Source: Pseudomonadota bacterium
GTDB taxonomy: Bacteria > Pseudomonadota > Alphaproteobacteria > Rhizobiales > Rhizobiaceae
Direction of reading: 5' to 3'
DNA length: 7,423 nt
NCBI GenBank assembly: GCA_023419995.1
Contig: JAEZXF010000501.1
Span: forward strand, 1 to 7,423
A program made the position numbers and the translations under genes. Under the pieces are notes generated by a model that saw only the letters and a program-made list of their open reading frames with translations, made no database searches and was not told the DNA's origin. How positions within the stretch are numbered: position 1 is the first letter of the stretch; each line of letters begins with the position of its first letter. Below are positions 1-6,403 of the stretch, in pieces.

Positions 1-12
1 GAGCTGAGGAGA

Positions 13-27
13 AGCGGCTCTGCCGCT
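13..27 (+). other. Short perfect hairpin in the leader of the transporter gene
   Basis: AGCGGC at 13-18 and GCCGCT at 22-27 form a perfect 6-bp stem with a 3-base loop, ending 19 bases before the ATG and 3 bases before the ribosome-binding sequence. There is no T-run after it. It could be the end of an upstream gene's terminator, part of a repeat cut by the window edge, or a leader structure; the sequence does not decide. Confidence 0.4.
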
Positions 28-30
28 GGG

Positions 31-38
31 AGAGAGGG
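31..38 (+). promoter_or_regulatory. Ribosome-binding site of the MFS transporter
   Basis: AGAGAGGG is purine-rich and ends 8 bases before the ATG at 47, a normal Shine-Dalgarno distance. It supports that start. A second purine run (GAGGAG, 5-10) lies 36 bases upstream of the ATG, too far to serve this start. Confidence 0.6.
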
Positions 39-46
39 CGCGGGTC

Positions 47-1444
47 ATGGACGACGAGAAACACGTGCCGGTGCCCCGGCGCGGCATCTGGGGATGGATG
101 CTGTTCGACTGGGCCCAGCAGCCATTCCACACGCTGGTCATCACCTTCGTCTTCGCGCCCTATTTCGCCGCCGCCGTCGCTCCCGACGCGGCGCGCGGCC
201 AGGAGCTGTGGGGCTACGCCACCGGCATCGGCGGCCTGCTGATCGCGCTGTCCTCGCCGGTGCTGGGCGCCATCGCCGACGCCAGCGGCCCGCGCAAGCC
301 GTGGATCTTCGTGTTCTCCGTCATCGGCGTCATCGGCTGCTGGGGCCTGTGGTTCGCCGCGCCGGGCATGACTGACCTGACCTTCGTGCTCATCGCCATC
401 GCCGTCGCGGTCTTCGGCATGGAGTTCGCGGCCGTGTTCAACAACGCGATGATGCCCGACCTCGTGCCGCGGTCGCAGCTCGGCCGGCTCTCGGGCTCGG
501 CCTGGGGGCTGGGCTATGTCGGCGGCCTGATCTCGCTGGTGCTGGTGCTCGGCTTCATGTCGGCCTCGCCCGAGAGCGGGCGCACGCTGCTCGGCTTCGA
601 GCCGATCTTCGGCCTCGACCCCGCGGCGCGCGAGGGCGACCGCGCCTCCGGCCCGCTGACGGCGATCTGGTACGTGATCTTCGCGCTGCCGATGTTCCTG
701 TTCACCCCGGACGCGGTACGCAAGCCGGCGCGCAGCGGGGCGATCCGGCAGGGGCTGACGAACCTTGCCGCCACGCTGCGCCGCCTGCCGGGCGAGCGCA
801 GCTATTTCGGCTTCCTGATGTCGTCGATGTTCTACCGCGACGCGCTCAACGCGCTCTATGCCTTCGGCGGCATCTATGCGGCGGGCGTGCTCGGCTGGTC
901 GATCATCCAGATCGGCGTGTTCGGCATCCTCGCCAACATCACCGGGGCGCTCGGCGCGTGGATCGGCGGCCGCGCCGACCAGCGCTACGGCCCCAAGGTG
1001 GTGGTGACGTGGTCGATCGTCATCCTGATCCTGTGCTGCCTGCTCGTCATCTCCACCACCCAGACCGAGGTGCTGTTCATGACCGTGGCAACGGAGGCCG
1101 GCGGAAGCCGCCTGCCCGACATCGTCTTCTACACGGCCGGCGCGCTGATCGGTTCGGCCGGCGGCTCGATCCAGGCGGCGTCGCGCACGCTGCTGGTCGA
1201 CCAGGTCGATCGCGACAAGGTCACGGAGGCCTTCGGCCTCTACGCGCTGTCGGGCAAGGCCACGACCTTCATCGGCCCGCTGTCGATCGCCTTCGCGACC
1301 GCGTTCTTCGCCTCGGAGGTGTTCGGCTTCACGGCGCAGGAGGCGCAACGGCTCGGCATCACGCCGATCATCGTCCTGTTCGTCATCGGCCTTGTGCTGC
1401 TGCCGCTGGTCAGGGCGCGGACCTATGCGACGGAGGCGGCGTAG
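47..1444 (+). CDS. MFS transporter, UMF1 (Atg22-like) family, substrate unknown
   Basis: A complete 465-residue integral membrane protein with about twelve hydrophobic segments, roughly at residues 25-45, 54-78, 86-105, 111-132, 150-172, 203-222, 252-281, 284-305, 317-337, 356-376, 394-421 and 438-456. Family-type signatures are visible: the N-terminal WGWMLFDWAQQPF (15-27), PRSQLGRLSGSAWGLGYVGG (141-160), FYRDALNALYAFGGIYAAGV (262-281) and SIQAASRT (374-381). These match the UMF1 group of the major facilitator superfamily, related to yeast vacuolar Atg22. Length is normal for the group. The role is transport across the inner membrane; Atg22 exports amino acids from the vacuole, but no substrate is established for the bacterial proteins and I assign none. 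The ATG at 47 has an AGAGAGGG ribosome-binding sequence at 31-38, 8 bases upstream. It is the only plus-strand gene and converges on purH. The family call is firm; the substrate is unknown. Confidence 0.9.
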   Translation: MDDEKHVPVPRRGIWGWMLFDWAQQPFHTLVITFVFAPYFAAAVAPDAARGQELWGYATGIGGLLIALSSPVLGAIADASGPRKPWIFVFSVIGVIGCWGLWFAAPGMTDLTFVLIAIAVAVFGMEFAAVFNNAMMPDLVPRSQLGRLSGSAWGLGYVGGLISLVLVLGFMSASPESGRTLLGFEPIFGLDPAAREGDRASGPLTAIWYVIFALPMFLFTPDAVRKPARSGAIRQGLTNLAATLRRLPGERSYFGFLMSSMFYRDALNALYAFGGIYAAGVLGWSIIQIGVFGILANITGALGAWIGGRADQRYGPKVVVTWSIVILILCCLLVISTTQTEVLFMTVATEAGGSRLPDIVFYTAGALIGSAGGSIQAASRTLLVDQVDRDKVTEAFGLYALSGKATTFIGPLSIAFATAFFASEVFGFTAQEAQRLGITPIIVLFVIGLVLLPLVRARTYATEAA

Positions 1445-1457
1445 GGGCTTCGGCCCC
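1444..1457 (+). terminator. Hairpin with UUCG tetraloop on the transporter stop codon
   Basis: GGGGC (1444-1448), loop TTCG (1449-1452) and GCCCC (1453-1457) form a perfect 5-bp stem closed by a C(UUCG)G tetraloop, an exceptionally stable RNA loop. The first stem base is the last base of the TAG stop. No T-tract follows, so it is not a textbook intrinsic terminator. It more likely protects the 3' end of the transporter mRNA or helps stop transcription together with the larger structure just downstream. Confidence 0.5.
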
Positions 1458-1466
1458 GGGGACGCC

Positions 1467-1579
1467 GCGCTGCCCTCATCCAGCTGCCGCCACCTTCTCC
1501 CCGTGAAAGGGGAGAAGGAAGCCGGTCGCGACGCTGACGTCCTTCCCGCCGCGGGAAGAGGAATGGGTGAGGGCGGCGC
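1467..1579. repeat. Rhizobial-type palindromic intergenic repeat (RIME-like) between convergent genes
   Basis: The outer arms 1467-1481 and 1565-1579 pair over 15 positions (13 Watson-Crick, 2 G-U in the plus-strand RNA). Inside lie two hairpins. The first has CCTTCTCCCC at 1493-1502, loop GTGAAA and GGGGAGAAGG at 1509-1518, a perfect 10-bp stem. The second has CTTCCCG at 1542-1548, loop CCG and CGGGAAG at 1552-1558, and looks like a diverged version of the first. The whole would fold as a branched structure on either strand. The CCCTCATCC...GGGTGAGGG ends and the CCTTCTCCCC hairpin are what I remember of dispersed intergenic repeats in Rhizobium, Sinorhizobium and Mesorhizobium genomes (the RIME type has two large palindromes). 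The family name is from memory. It sits between converging genes and probably ends transcription from both sides. Confidence 0.7.
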
Positions 1580-1584
1580 CTGCC

Positions 1585-3201
1585 TCAGTGGCGGAAGTGG
1601 CGCACGCCGGTGAAGACCATGGCGATGCCGTGCGCGTCGGCGGCGGCGATCACCTCGTCGTCGCGCATCGAGCCGCCAGGCTGGATGACGGCCGTGGCGC
1701 CCGCCTGCACGGCGGCCAGCAGGCCGTCGGCGAACGGGAAGAAGGCGTCGGAGGCGACCACCGACCCCTTGGTCAGCGGCTCCTTCAGCCCGGCCGCCTC
1801 GGCCGCGTCGAGTGCCTTGCGGGCGGCGATGCGCGAGGAATCGACCCGGCTCATCTGGCCGGCGCCGATGCCCACCGTGGCGCGGTCCTTCGCATAGACG
1901 ATGGCGTTGGACTTGACGTGCTTGGCGACGCGGAAGGCGAAGCGCAGATCGGCCATCTCCGCGTCCGTCGGCGCGCGCTTCGTCACCGCCCTGAGGTCGA
2001 GATCGTCGACCACGGCGTTGTCGCGTGACTGGACGAGCATGCCGCCGGCGACCGACCTGACGGCCATGCCGGCCGCGCGGGGGTCGGGCATGCCGCCGGT
2101 GACGAGCAGGCGCAGGTTCTTCTTGGCGGCGACGATGGCGGCCGCCTCGGGCGAGGCCTCGGGCGCGATGATGACCTCGGTGAAGGTCTTGACGATCTCC
2201 TCCGCCGCCTCCGCGTCGAGCAGTCGGTTCAGCGCGACGATGCCGCCGAAGGCCGAGACCGGGTCGCAGGCGAGCGCGGCGAGATAGGCGTCCTTCAGCG
2301 TCGCGCCCTCGGCCACGCCGCAGGGGTTGGCATGCTTGATGATGGCGACGGCCGCGGTGCGGGCGGGATCGAACTCGGCCACCAGCTCGAAGGCGGCGTC
2401 GGTGTCGTTGACGTTGTTGTAGGAGAGCTGCTTGCCCTGGAGCTGGCGCGCGGTGGCGACGCCCGGCCTCCTGTCGCCGTTGACGTAGAAGCCCGCCTTC
2501 TGGTGCGGGTTCTCGCCGTAGCGCATCACCGTCTCCAGCCTGCCGCCGAAGGCGCGCCACGCCGGGTCCTCCAGCGCCAGCGCGTCGGCGAACCAGCCGG
2601 AGATGGCGGCGTCGTAGGCGGCGGTGCGGGCATAGGCCTTGGCGGCCAGCGCCTGGCGGAAGCGGTAGGGCGTCGCGCCGCCGTTCTCCTTCAGCGTCTC
2701 CGCCAGGCGGGCATAGTCGGCCGGGTCGGTGACGATCGCGACATAGGCGTGGTTCTTGGCCGAGGCGCGCACCATGGCCGGGCCGCCGATGTCGATGTTC
2801 TCGACGATGGCGGCATAGTCGCCGCCGGCCGCGCGCACCTCCTCGAAGGGGTAGAGGTTGATGACGGCGATGTCGATGGCGCCGATCGCATGCGCTTCCA
2901 TCGCCGCGACATGCTCCGCGTCGTCGCGGATGGCGAGCAGGCCGCCATGCACGGAGGGGTGCAGCGTCTTGACCCGGCCGTCCATGATCTCGGGGAAGCC
3001 TGTGATGTCGGAGACGTCCCTGACGGTGATGCCGGCCGCGGCGATCGCCTTGGCCGTGCCGCCGGTCGAGACCAGCTCGACGCCGGCGTCGGCCAGCGCG
3101 CGGGCGAGCTCGACCAGGCCGGTCTTGTCGGAGACGGACAGCAGCGCGCGGCGCGCCTTGACCAGATCGGGGGCGGGAATGTTCTTCGAGGCGACGGCCA
3201 T
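1585..3201 (-). CDS. purH: Bifunctional AICAR transformylase / IMP cyclohydrolase
   Basis: A 538-residue cytosolic enzyme for the last two steps of de novo purine synthesis: formylation of AICAR with 10-formyltetrahydrofolate, then ring closure to IMP. The N-terminal cyclohydrolase (MGS-like) domain shows LSVSDKTG (21-28), STGGTA (45-50), [11 protein letters not shown] (72-82), NLYPF (115-119) and IDIGGP (136-141). The C-terminal transformylase domain shows RYGENPHQ (227-234), IIKHANPCG (287-295) with the catalytic Lys-His pair K289-H290, DPVSAFGG (313-320), [11 protein letters not shown] (445-455), SDAFFPF (484-490) and the typical terminal TGVRHFRH. Length matches PurH. The frame stays open to an ATG at 3273, but I chose 3201: it has ACGGAG (3211-3216) 9 bases upstream, and the extra 24 residues are not PurH-like. 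It is last in the minus-strand run, 88 bases after the heparinase-like gene, and ends convergently with the transporter gene. Confidence 0.97.
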   Translation of the reverse strand: MAVASKNIPAPDLVKARRALLSVSDKTGLVELARALADAGVELVSTGGTAKAIAAAGITVRDVSDITGFPEIMDGRVKTLHPSVHGGLLAIRDDAEHVAAMEAHAIGAIDIAVINLYPFEEVRAAGGDYAAIVENIDIGGPAMVRASAKNHAYVAIVTDPADYARLAETLKENGGATPYRFRQALAAKAYARTAAYDAAISGWFADALALEDPAWRAFGGRLETVMRYGENPHQKAGFYVNGDRRPGVATARQLQGKQLSYNNVNDTDAAFELVAEFDPARTAAVAIIKHANPCGVAEGATLKDAYLAALACDPVSAFGGIVALNRLLDAEAAEEIVKTFTEVIIAPEASPEAAAIVAAKKNLRLLVTGGMPDPRAAGMAVRSVAGGMLVQSRDNAVVDDLDLRAVTKRAPTDAEMADLRFAFRVAKHVKSNAIVYAKDRATVGIGAGQMSRVDSSRIAARKALDAAEAAGLKEPLTKGSVVASDAFFPFADGLLAAVQAGATAVIQPGGSMRDDEVIAAADAHGIAMVFTGVRHFRH

Positions 3202-3289
3202 GGCGCAGGGCTCCGTGCGGGATCGGCAGGGAAAGGATTTTTCGCGGCCTAGCACAGTGGCGCGCGGATGCAAACGACCTTGAAGGCGG
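3202..3289 (-). other. 88-base gap between the heparinase-like gene and purH
   Basis: Apart from the purH ribosome-binding site, this gap holds a locally A/T-richer patch near 3232-3243. On the minus strand TGCTAG (3254-3249) could be a weak -10 box, but the sequence 17 bases upstream (TCGTTT) is a poor -35. I see no strong terminator after the heparinase-like gene. Read-through from upstream plus a possible weak own promoter both fit. Confidence 0.3.
3211..3216 (-). promoter_or_regulatory. Ribosome-binding site that fixes the purH start
   Basis: On the minus strand this reads ACGGAG, ending 9 bases before the ATG at 3201. It supports this ATG rather than the in-frame ATG at 3273, which would add 24 residues without family similarity. 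Confidence 0.6.
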
Positions 3290-5023
3290 TCACATGCGCA
3301 GGAAGCGCCAGTGGATCTCGGGATGCTCGGAGGCGCGGTAGGAGAAGACGATCTGGCGGCTGCGGCGCGGCCCGCCGATGCCGGCGAAGAACAGCGAATC
3401 CTCGACCTCAGGCGCCAGCTCCTCGCAGGAGAACTCCCAGCGCTCGCCGTCGGCGCCGGCCAGCACCAGCCCGTGGCGGCGGTTCTCGAACAGCGCCACG
3501 TCGGGGTGGAGGTGGAAGCGCACGGCGACGTTGTCGCGGCCGTCGGCCCGCGCTACCTCGCCGCCCTTGCGGAAGATGCGGTCGGTGCCCTCCAGCAGGT
3601 CGCCGCTCGCCGACAGCGCCAGCTCGCGCTCGTGGTAGAGGCCGAAGCGGGCGAGGTAGCCGTCGTGCCGGGCGACGAAGGACTGGATGCCGTCCGAATC
3701 GAGGCGCTGGCAGGCGACCTGGCGCGGCCCGTCGACCAGCGGCGTGCCGATCAGGCTGCCGAAGCCGTGCGACAGGGCGAAGCGCGCCGAGGAGGTGTCG
3801 TTGAGGGTGGCTGTCGAGTGCGCCGCCGTCGAGCGCGACAGCGGCCGGAAATCCTCGGCGCCCCAGGTGTCGACGCCGCAATTGACGACGAAATGGCTCC
3901 TGCCCGAGGACAGCTCGAAGGAGAGGCAGCCCGCCTGCGCCTGGTGCGACAGCTCCGGCGGCGGCGGCGCGCCGGTGTCGGCGATGACGGTGACGCCGCC
4001 CATCGACAGGCGCTCGTAGCCGGAATGCGGCGCGTGCAGCAGCGGCGCGCCGGCGGTGTCGTCGTGGTGCAGGATGGCGGCGATGCGGTCGTGGCTGGTC
4101 GCGCCCATGCCGTTGAAGCGGGCGAGCGTGCCGTCCTGGTGGCGGAAGAAGCGCAGCGCCGGCAGCATGCGCTCGACCGCGCCGATCAGCGCCTCGGGCG
4201 GGGCCTCGCCCTGGTTGGAATAGGTGTGGCGCAGCGGCAGGAGGTCGGCCAGCAGCTCCAGCACCACCTCGGGGTTGCGCGAGACGTGGCCGCCGTCCGG
4301 CAGGATCTGCCGCTCGAGCTCGGCCGAGAGCTGCCGCGAGGCGCCGCGCCGCGCCGTCTGCGCAGTGGGCAGCGACAGCGCCGCGAAGGCGAGCGCGACG
4401 CGCGCGGACAGCCGCTTCTCGCCGTCCGGCATCTCGGGCGCGACCGCGCGCAGGTAGCGCACCTGCATCGCCAGCGACTTCAGGAAGGCGCGGTAGAAGG
4501 AGTAGTCGGCGCCCTGCAGCACGATGCCCGAATGCTGGAGCCAGGCGATGATGCGCCGGGCGGTGACGCCGCCGTCCCAAGCGATGCCGCCGATGCGGCG
4601 GCCGTGGACCGACATCCAGTCGGCGACCAGCGCCCGGGCGTTGGCGGCCGAAAGGTCGGTCTCGGCCGCATGCATGTGGCGCAGCCAGCCGAAGCCGTGC
4701 AGCGCCGCCAGCCAGCCCCTGTTGGCGACGTCGATCTCGAAGGGAGAGGTGCCCTGGGTGTCGATCAGCGTGCCGGCGAGCGGGAAGCGGCAGTGGTAAA
4801 TCTCGTGCGCGATCTGCGGGTCGGCGAGGCGCAGGTCGGGTGGGGCGATGAGGATGCGCTCGGGCGTGCGGCCGGTGAAGCGCCAGCGATAGACCGGCCC
4901 CAGCCGCACGCGGCCGCGCAGCCTTCGCCACGCGGCAGAGGCGACCAGCGCCCATAGCTGAGGTGAATCGGACCGCCCAAAGCCCAAGTCGATCTTGCCT
5001 CCGAATCGCCCCCCAGCACGCAT
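3290..5023 (-). CDS. Heparinase II/III family protein, predicted polysaccharide-lyase-like
   Basis: 577 residues. The first part (to about 320) fits an alpha/alpha-toroid: [19 protein letters not shown] (47-65), the aromatic-rich [18 protein letters not shown] (104-121), [20 protein letters not shown] (135-154), [18 protein letters not shown] (241-258) and [16 protein letters not shown] (292-307). The rest fits the C-terminal beta-sandwich of heparinase II/III proteins: [20 protein letters not shown] (334-353), HFVVNCG (377-383) and [11 protein letters not shown] (399-409), whose H402-S-T resembles the family's conserved H-N/S-T motif. Relatives cleave uronate-containing polysaccharides by beta-elimination; activity and substrate here are unproven. 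No signal peptide or lipobox is visible, so a cytoplasmic location is inferred. The ATG at 5023 lacks a clear ribosome-binding site. The in-frame TTG at 4987 has GGAGG (5002-4998) 10 bases upstream and would give 565 residues. It lies between rsmB and purH, 60 and 88 bases away. Confidence 0.88.
   Translation of the reverse strand: MRAGGRFGGKIDLGFGRSDSPQLWALVASAAWRRLRGRVRLGPVYRWRFTGRTPERILIAPPDLRLADPQIAHEIYHCRFPLAGTLIDTQGTSPFEIDVANRGWLAALHGFGWLRHMHAAETDLSAANARALVADWMSVHGRRIGGIAWDGGVTARRIIAWLQHSGIVLQGADYSFYRAFLKSLAMQVRYLRAVAPEMPDGEKRLSARVALAFAALSLPTAQTARRGASRQLSAELERQILPDGGHVSRNPEVVLELLADLLPLRHTYSNQGEAPPEALIGAVERMLPALRFFRHQDGTLARFNGMGATSHDRIAAILHHDDTAGAPLLHAPHSGYERLSMGGVTVIADTGAPPPPELSHQAQAGCLSFELSSGRSHFVVNCGVDTWGAEDFRPLSRSTAAHSTATLNDTSSARFALSHGFGSLIGTPLVDGPRQVACQRLDSDGIQSFVARHDGYLARFGLYHERELALSASGDLLEGTDRIFRKGGEVARADGRDNVAVRFHLHPDVALFENRRHGLVLAGADGERWEFSCEELAPEVEDSLFFAGIGGPRRSRQIVFSYRASEHPEIHWRFLRM
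4998..5002 (-). promoter_or_regulatory. Possible ribosome-binding site for a later TTG start of the heparinase-like gene
   Basis: The minus strand reads GGAGG here, followed by 10 bases and an in-frame TTG at 4987-4985. It is the best Shine-Dalgarno match near the gene start, whereas nothing comparable precedes the ATG at 5023. If used, the protein would lose 12 residues that show no family signature. It could also be a chance GGAGG within the codons for the Gly-Gly at residues 8-9. Confidence 0.35.
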
Positions 5024-5062
5024 CGGCAGGATTAGCTTAGGCGAGTCAAGGCGTTGTGCGAA

Positions 5063-5103
5063 GGCTCAAACGCTTTTGCCCGTTCAGGAGAGGCGTTTGA
5101 GCC
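5063..5103. repeat. Perfect 11-bp inverted repeat around the rsmB stop codon
   Basis: GGCTCAAACGC at 5063-5073 is the exact reverse complement of GCGTTTGAGCC at 5093-5103, with 19 bases between. The rsmB stop (5086-5084) lies in the loop. In the minus-strand mRNA this is an 11-bp stem, followed by UUCGCACA rather than a U-run, so it is not a standard intrinsic terminator. It ends 39 bases before the ATG of the heparinase-like gene. It could protect the rsmB 3' end, weaken read-through, control translation of the next gene, or be a protein-binding site. Confidence 0.65.
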
Positions 5104-6403
5104 GCGCGGCGAAGAAGCCGTCGAGGCCGGAGAGCGCGGGCGTCCCCATGTCCAGCCCGGCCGGGGTGGTGCGCACCGTGCCGGTCCCGGTCAGGAACGG
5201 GTCGCAGAAGGGGAACTCGCCCGGCCGCACCGGATCGAGGGCGACCTGCGGATTGGCGGCCAGAAAGGCGTTCAGCAGCGCCTCGCCCTCCGCCGGCTCC
5301 AGCGAGCAGTTGGAGAAGACGACCGTGCCACCGGGCTTCACCAGCGTGACGGCATGGGCCAGCATCCGCGCCTGGAGCGCGGCGAGCTTCTCGACGTCCT
5401 GCGGCCCCTTGGTCCACGGCACGTCGGGATGGCGGCGCACCGTGCCGGTGGACGAGCAGGGCGCGTCGAGCAGCACGGCGTCGAACGGCGTCTCGGGCAC
5501 ATAGGCGAAGAGGTCGCCCTGGACGATGCCCGCCTCGAGCTTCAGCCGCTCGAGATTGGCGCGGAGCCGCTTCGCCCGGTTCGGCGACAGCTCCAGCGCC
5601 GTCACCCTGGCCCCGGCATGGGCGAGCTGCGCGGTCTTGCCGCCGGGCGCGGCGCACAGGTCGGCGACGCGCAGGCCGGCGATGTCGCCGAACAGCTGTG
5701 CCGGGATGGAGGCGGCGGCATCCTGCACCCACCATTCGCCCTCGGCGAAGCCGGGCAGCGCGGTCACCGGCCCGTCGAGCCGCTCGAGGCGGACCCCGCC
5801 GGTGGGCAGCACGACGCCGCCCAGCCGGACGGCCCAGCCCCCGGGATCGGACTTGACCGTGAAGTCGATCGGCGATTCGAGCCGGTGTGCGGCGAGGATC
5901 GCCGCCGCCTGCGCCTCGCCATAGGCCGCGCGCAGGCTCCGGGCGAACCAGTCGGGCGCATCGACGGTCTTCGCCAGCGCCGCCGGCAGGGCACGCTCCT
6001 TGCGGCGGGCGATCTCGCGCAGCACGCCGTTGACGAGGGCGGAAAAGCGCTGCGTGCGCTTGTCTTCCTTGGCCTGGGTGACGGCGAGGTCGACGGCGGC
6101 GCTGTCGGGCACGTCGAGGAACAGGATCTGCGCCGCCGCCACGTGCAGGATGTGCGACAGCGCGTGGGCGTTGGCCGGCAGCGGCCGCTCGAGGCGGGCG
6201 TCGATGAGCGCCTGCACGGTGCCGCGGAAACGCAGCGCCGTCGTCAGGATCGCCCGCACCAGCGCCCGGTCGCGCGGCTCCAGCGCGCGGAACTGCGGGT
6301 GCCCGTGGTCATGGTCGGTCAGCCCGTCGAGCGGCGTCCCGGCGTCGACGATGGCGGCAAGGAGCTTGGCGGCCGTCTTGCGGGCGGCGAGGCCCGGCGT
6401 CAC
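5084..6403 (-). CDS. rsmB: 16S rRNA cytosine-C5 methyltransferase (RsmB/Sun/Fmu, NOL1/NOP2 family)
   Basis: 439 residues from the GTG at 6403. The protein should methylate C5 of a 16S rRNA cytosine (position 967 in E. coli) with S-adenosylmethionine. The N-terminal 140 residues form an RNA-binding NusB-like helical domain ([11 protein letters not shown] at 12-22, [15 protein letters not shown] at 120-134). The Rossmann methyltransferase domain has QDAAAS (227-232), the AdoMet-binding [10 protein letters not shown] (248-257), [15 protein letters not shown] (313-327) with C316, and SNCSLEP (364-370) with C366, the expected nucleophile; it ends in the usual GFFAARLKR. The frame is open upstream to 6820, but that extension lies inside htpX in another frame and is low-complexity. 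At 6403-6400 the bases GTGA form both this start and the htpX stop, a 4-base overlap typical of translational coupling. Length agrees with E. coli RsmB (429). I am sure of the family and fairly sure of the target base. Confidence 0.95.
   Translation of the reverse strand: MTPGLAARKTAAKLLAAIVDAGTPLDGLTDHDHGHPQFRALEPRDRALVRAILTTALRFRGTVQALIDARLERPLPANAHALSHILHVAAAQILFLDVPDSAAVDLAVTQAKEDKRTQRFSALVNGVLREIARRKERALPAALAKTVDAPDWFARSLRAAYGEAQAAAILAAHRLESPIDFTVKSDPGGWAVRLGGVVLPTGGVRLERLDGPVTALPGFAEGEWWVQDAAASIPAQLFGDIAGLRVADLCAAPGGKTAQLAHAGARVTALELSPNRAKRLRANLERLKLEAGIVQGDLFAYVPETPFDAVLLDAPCSSTGTVRRHPDVPWTKGPQDVEKLAALQARMLAHAVTLVKPGGTVVFSNCSLEPAEGEALLNAFLAANPQVALDPVRPGEFPFCDPFLTGTGTVRTTPAGLDMGTPALSGLDGFFAARLKRLS

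Noticed and set aside
2332..3252. A 306-codon open frame on the plus strand opposite purH
   Set aside because: Low-complexity Gly/Val/Asp/Arg composition and no recognisable domain; it lies entirely across the unmistakable purH.
3202..3273. A 24-residue N-terminal extension of purH from the ATG at 3273
   Set aside because: No ribosome-binding sequence of note, residues unlike PurH, and a better-supported ATG at 3201.
3408..4955. A 515-codon minus-strand frame within the heparinase-like gene
   Set aside because: Arg/Ala/Pro-rich out-of-frame translation, produced by G/C codon bias in the true frame.
3311..4957. A 548-codon open frame on the plus strand opposite the heparinase-like gene
   Set aside because: The translation is Arg/Ala/Gly-rich with no family motifs, as expected for the antisense of a very GC-rich gene. 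The minus-strand frame has clear conserved signatures.
5021..5049. TTGACT (minus strand, 5049-5044) as the -35 box of a promoter for the heparinase-like gene
   Set aside because: The hexamer is a good -35 match, but nothing like a -10 box lies 16-19 bases downstream; that position falls on the ATG itself. The TAAGCT/CTAATC sequences are too close to pair with it.
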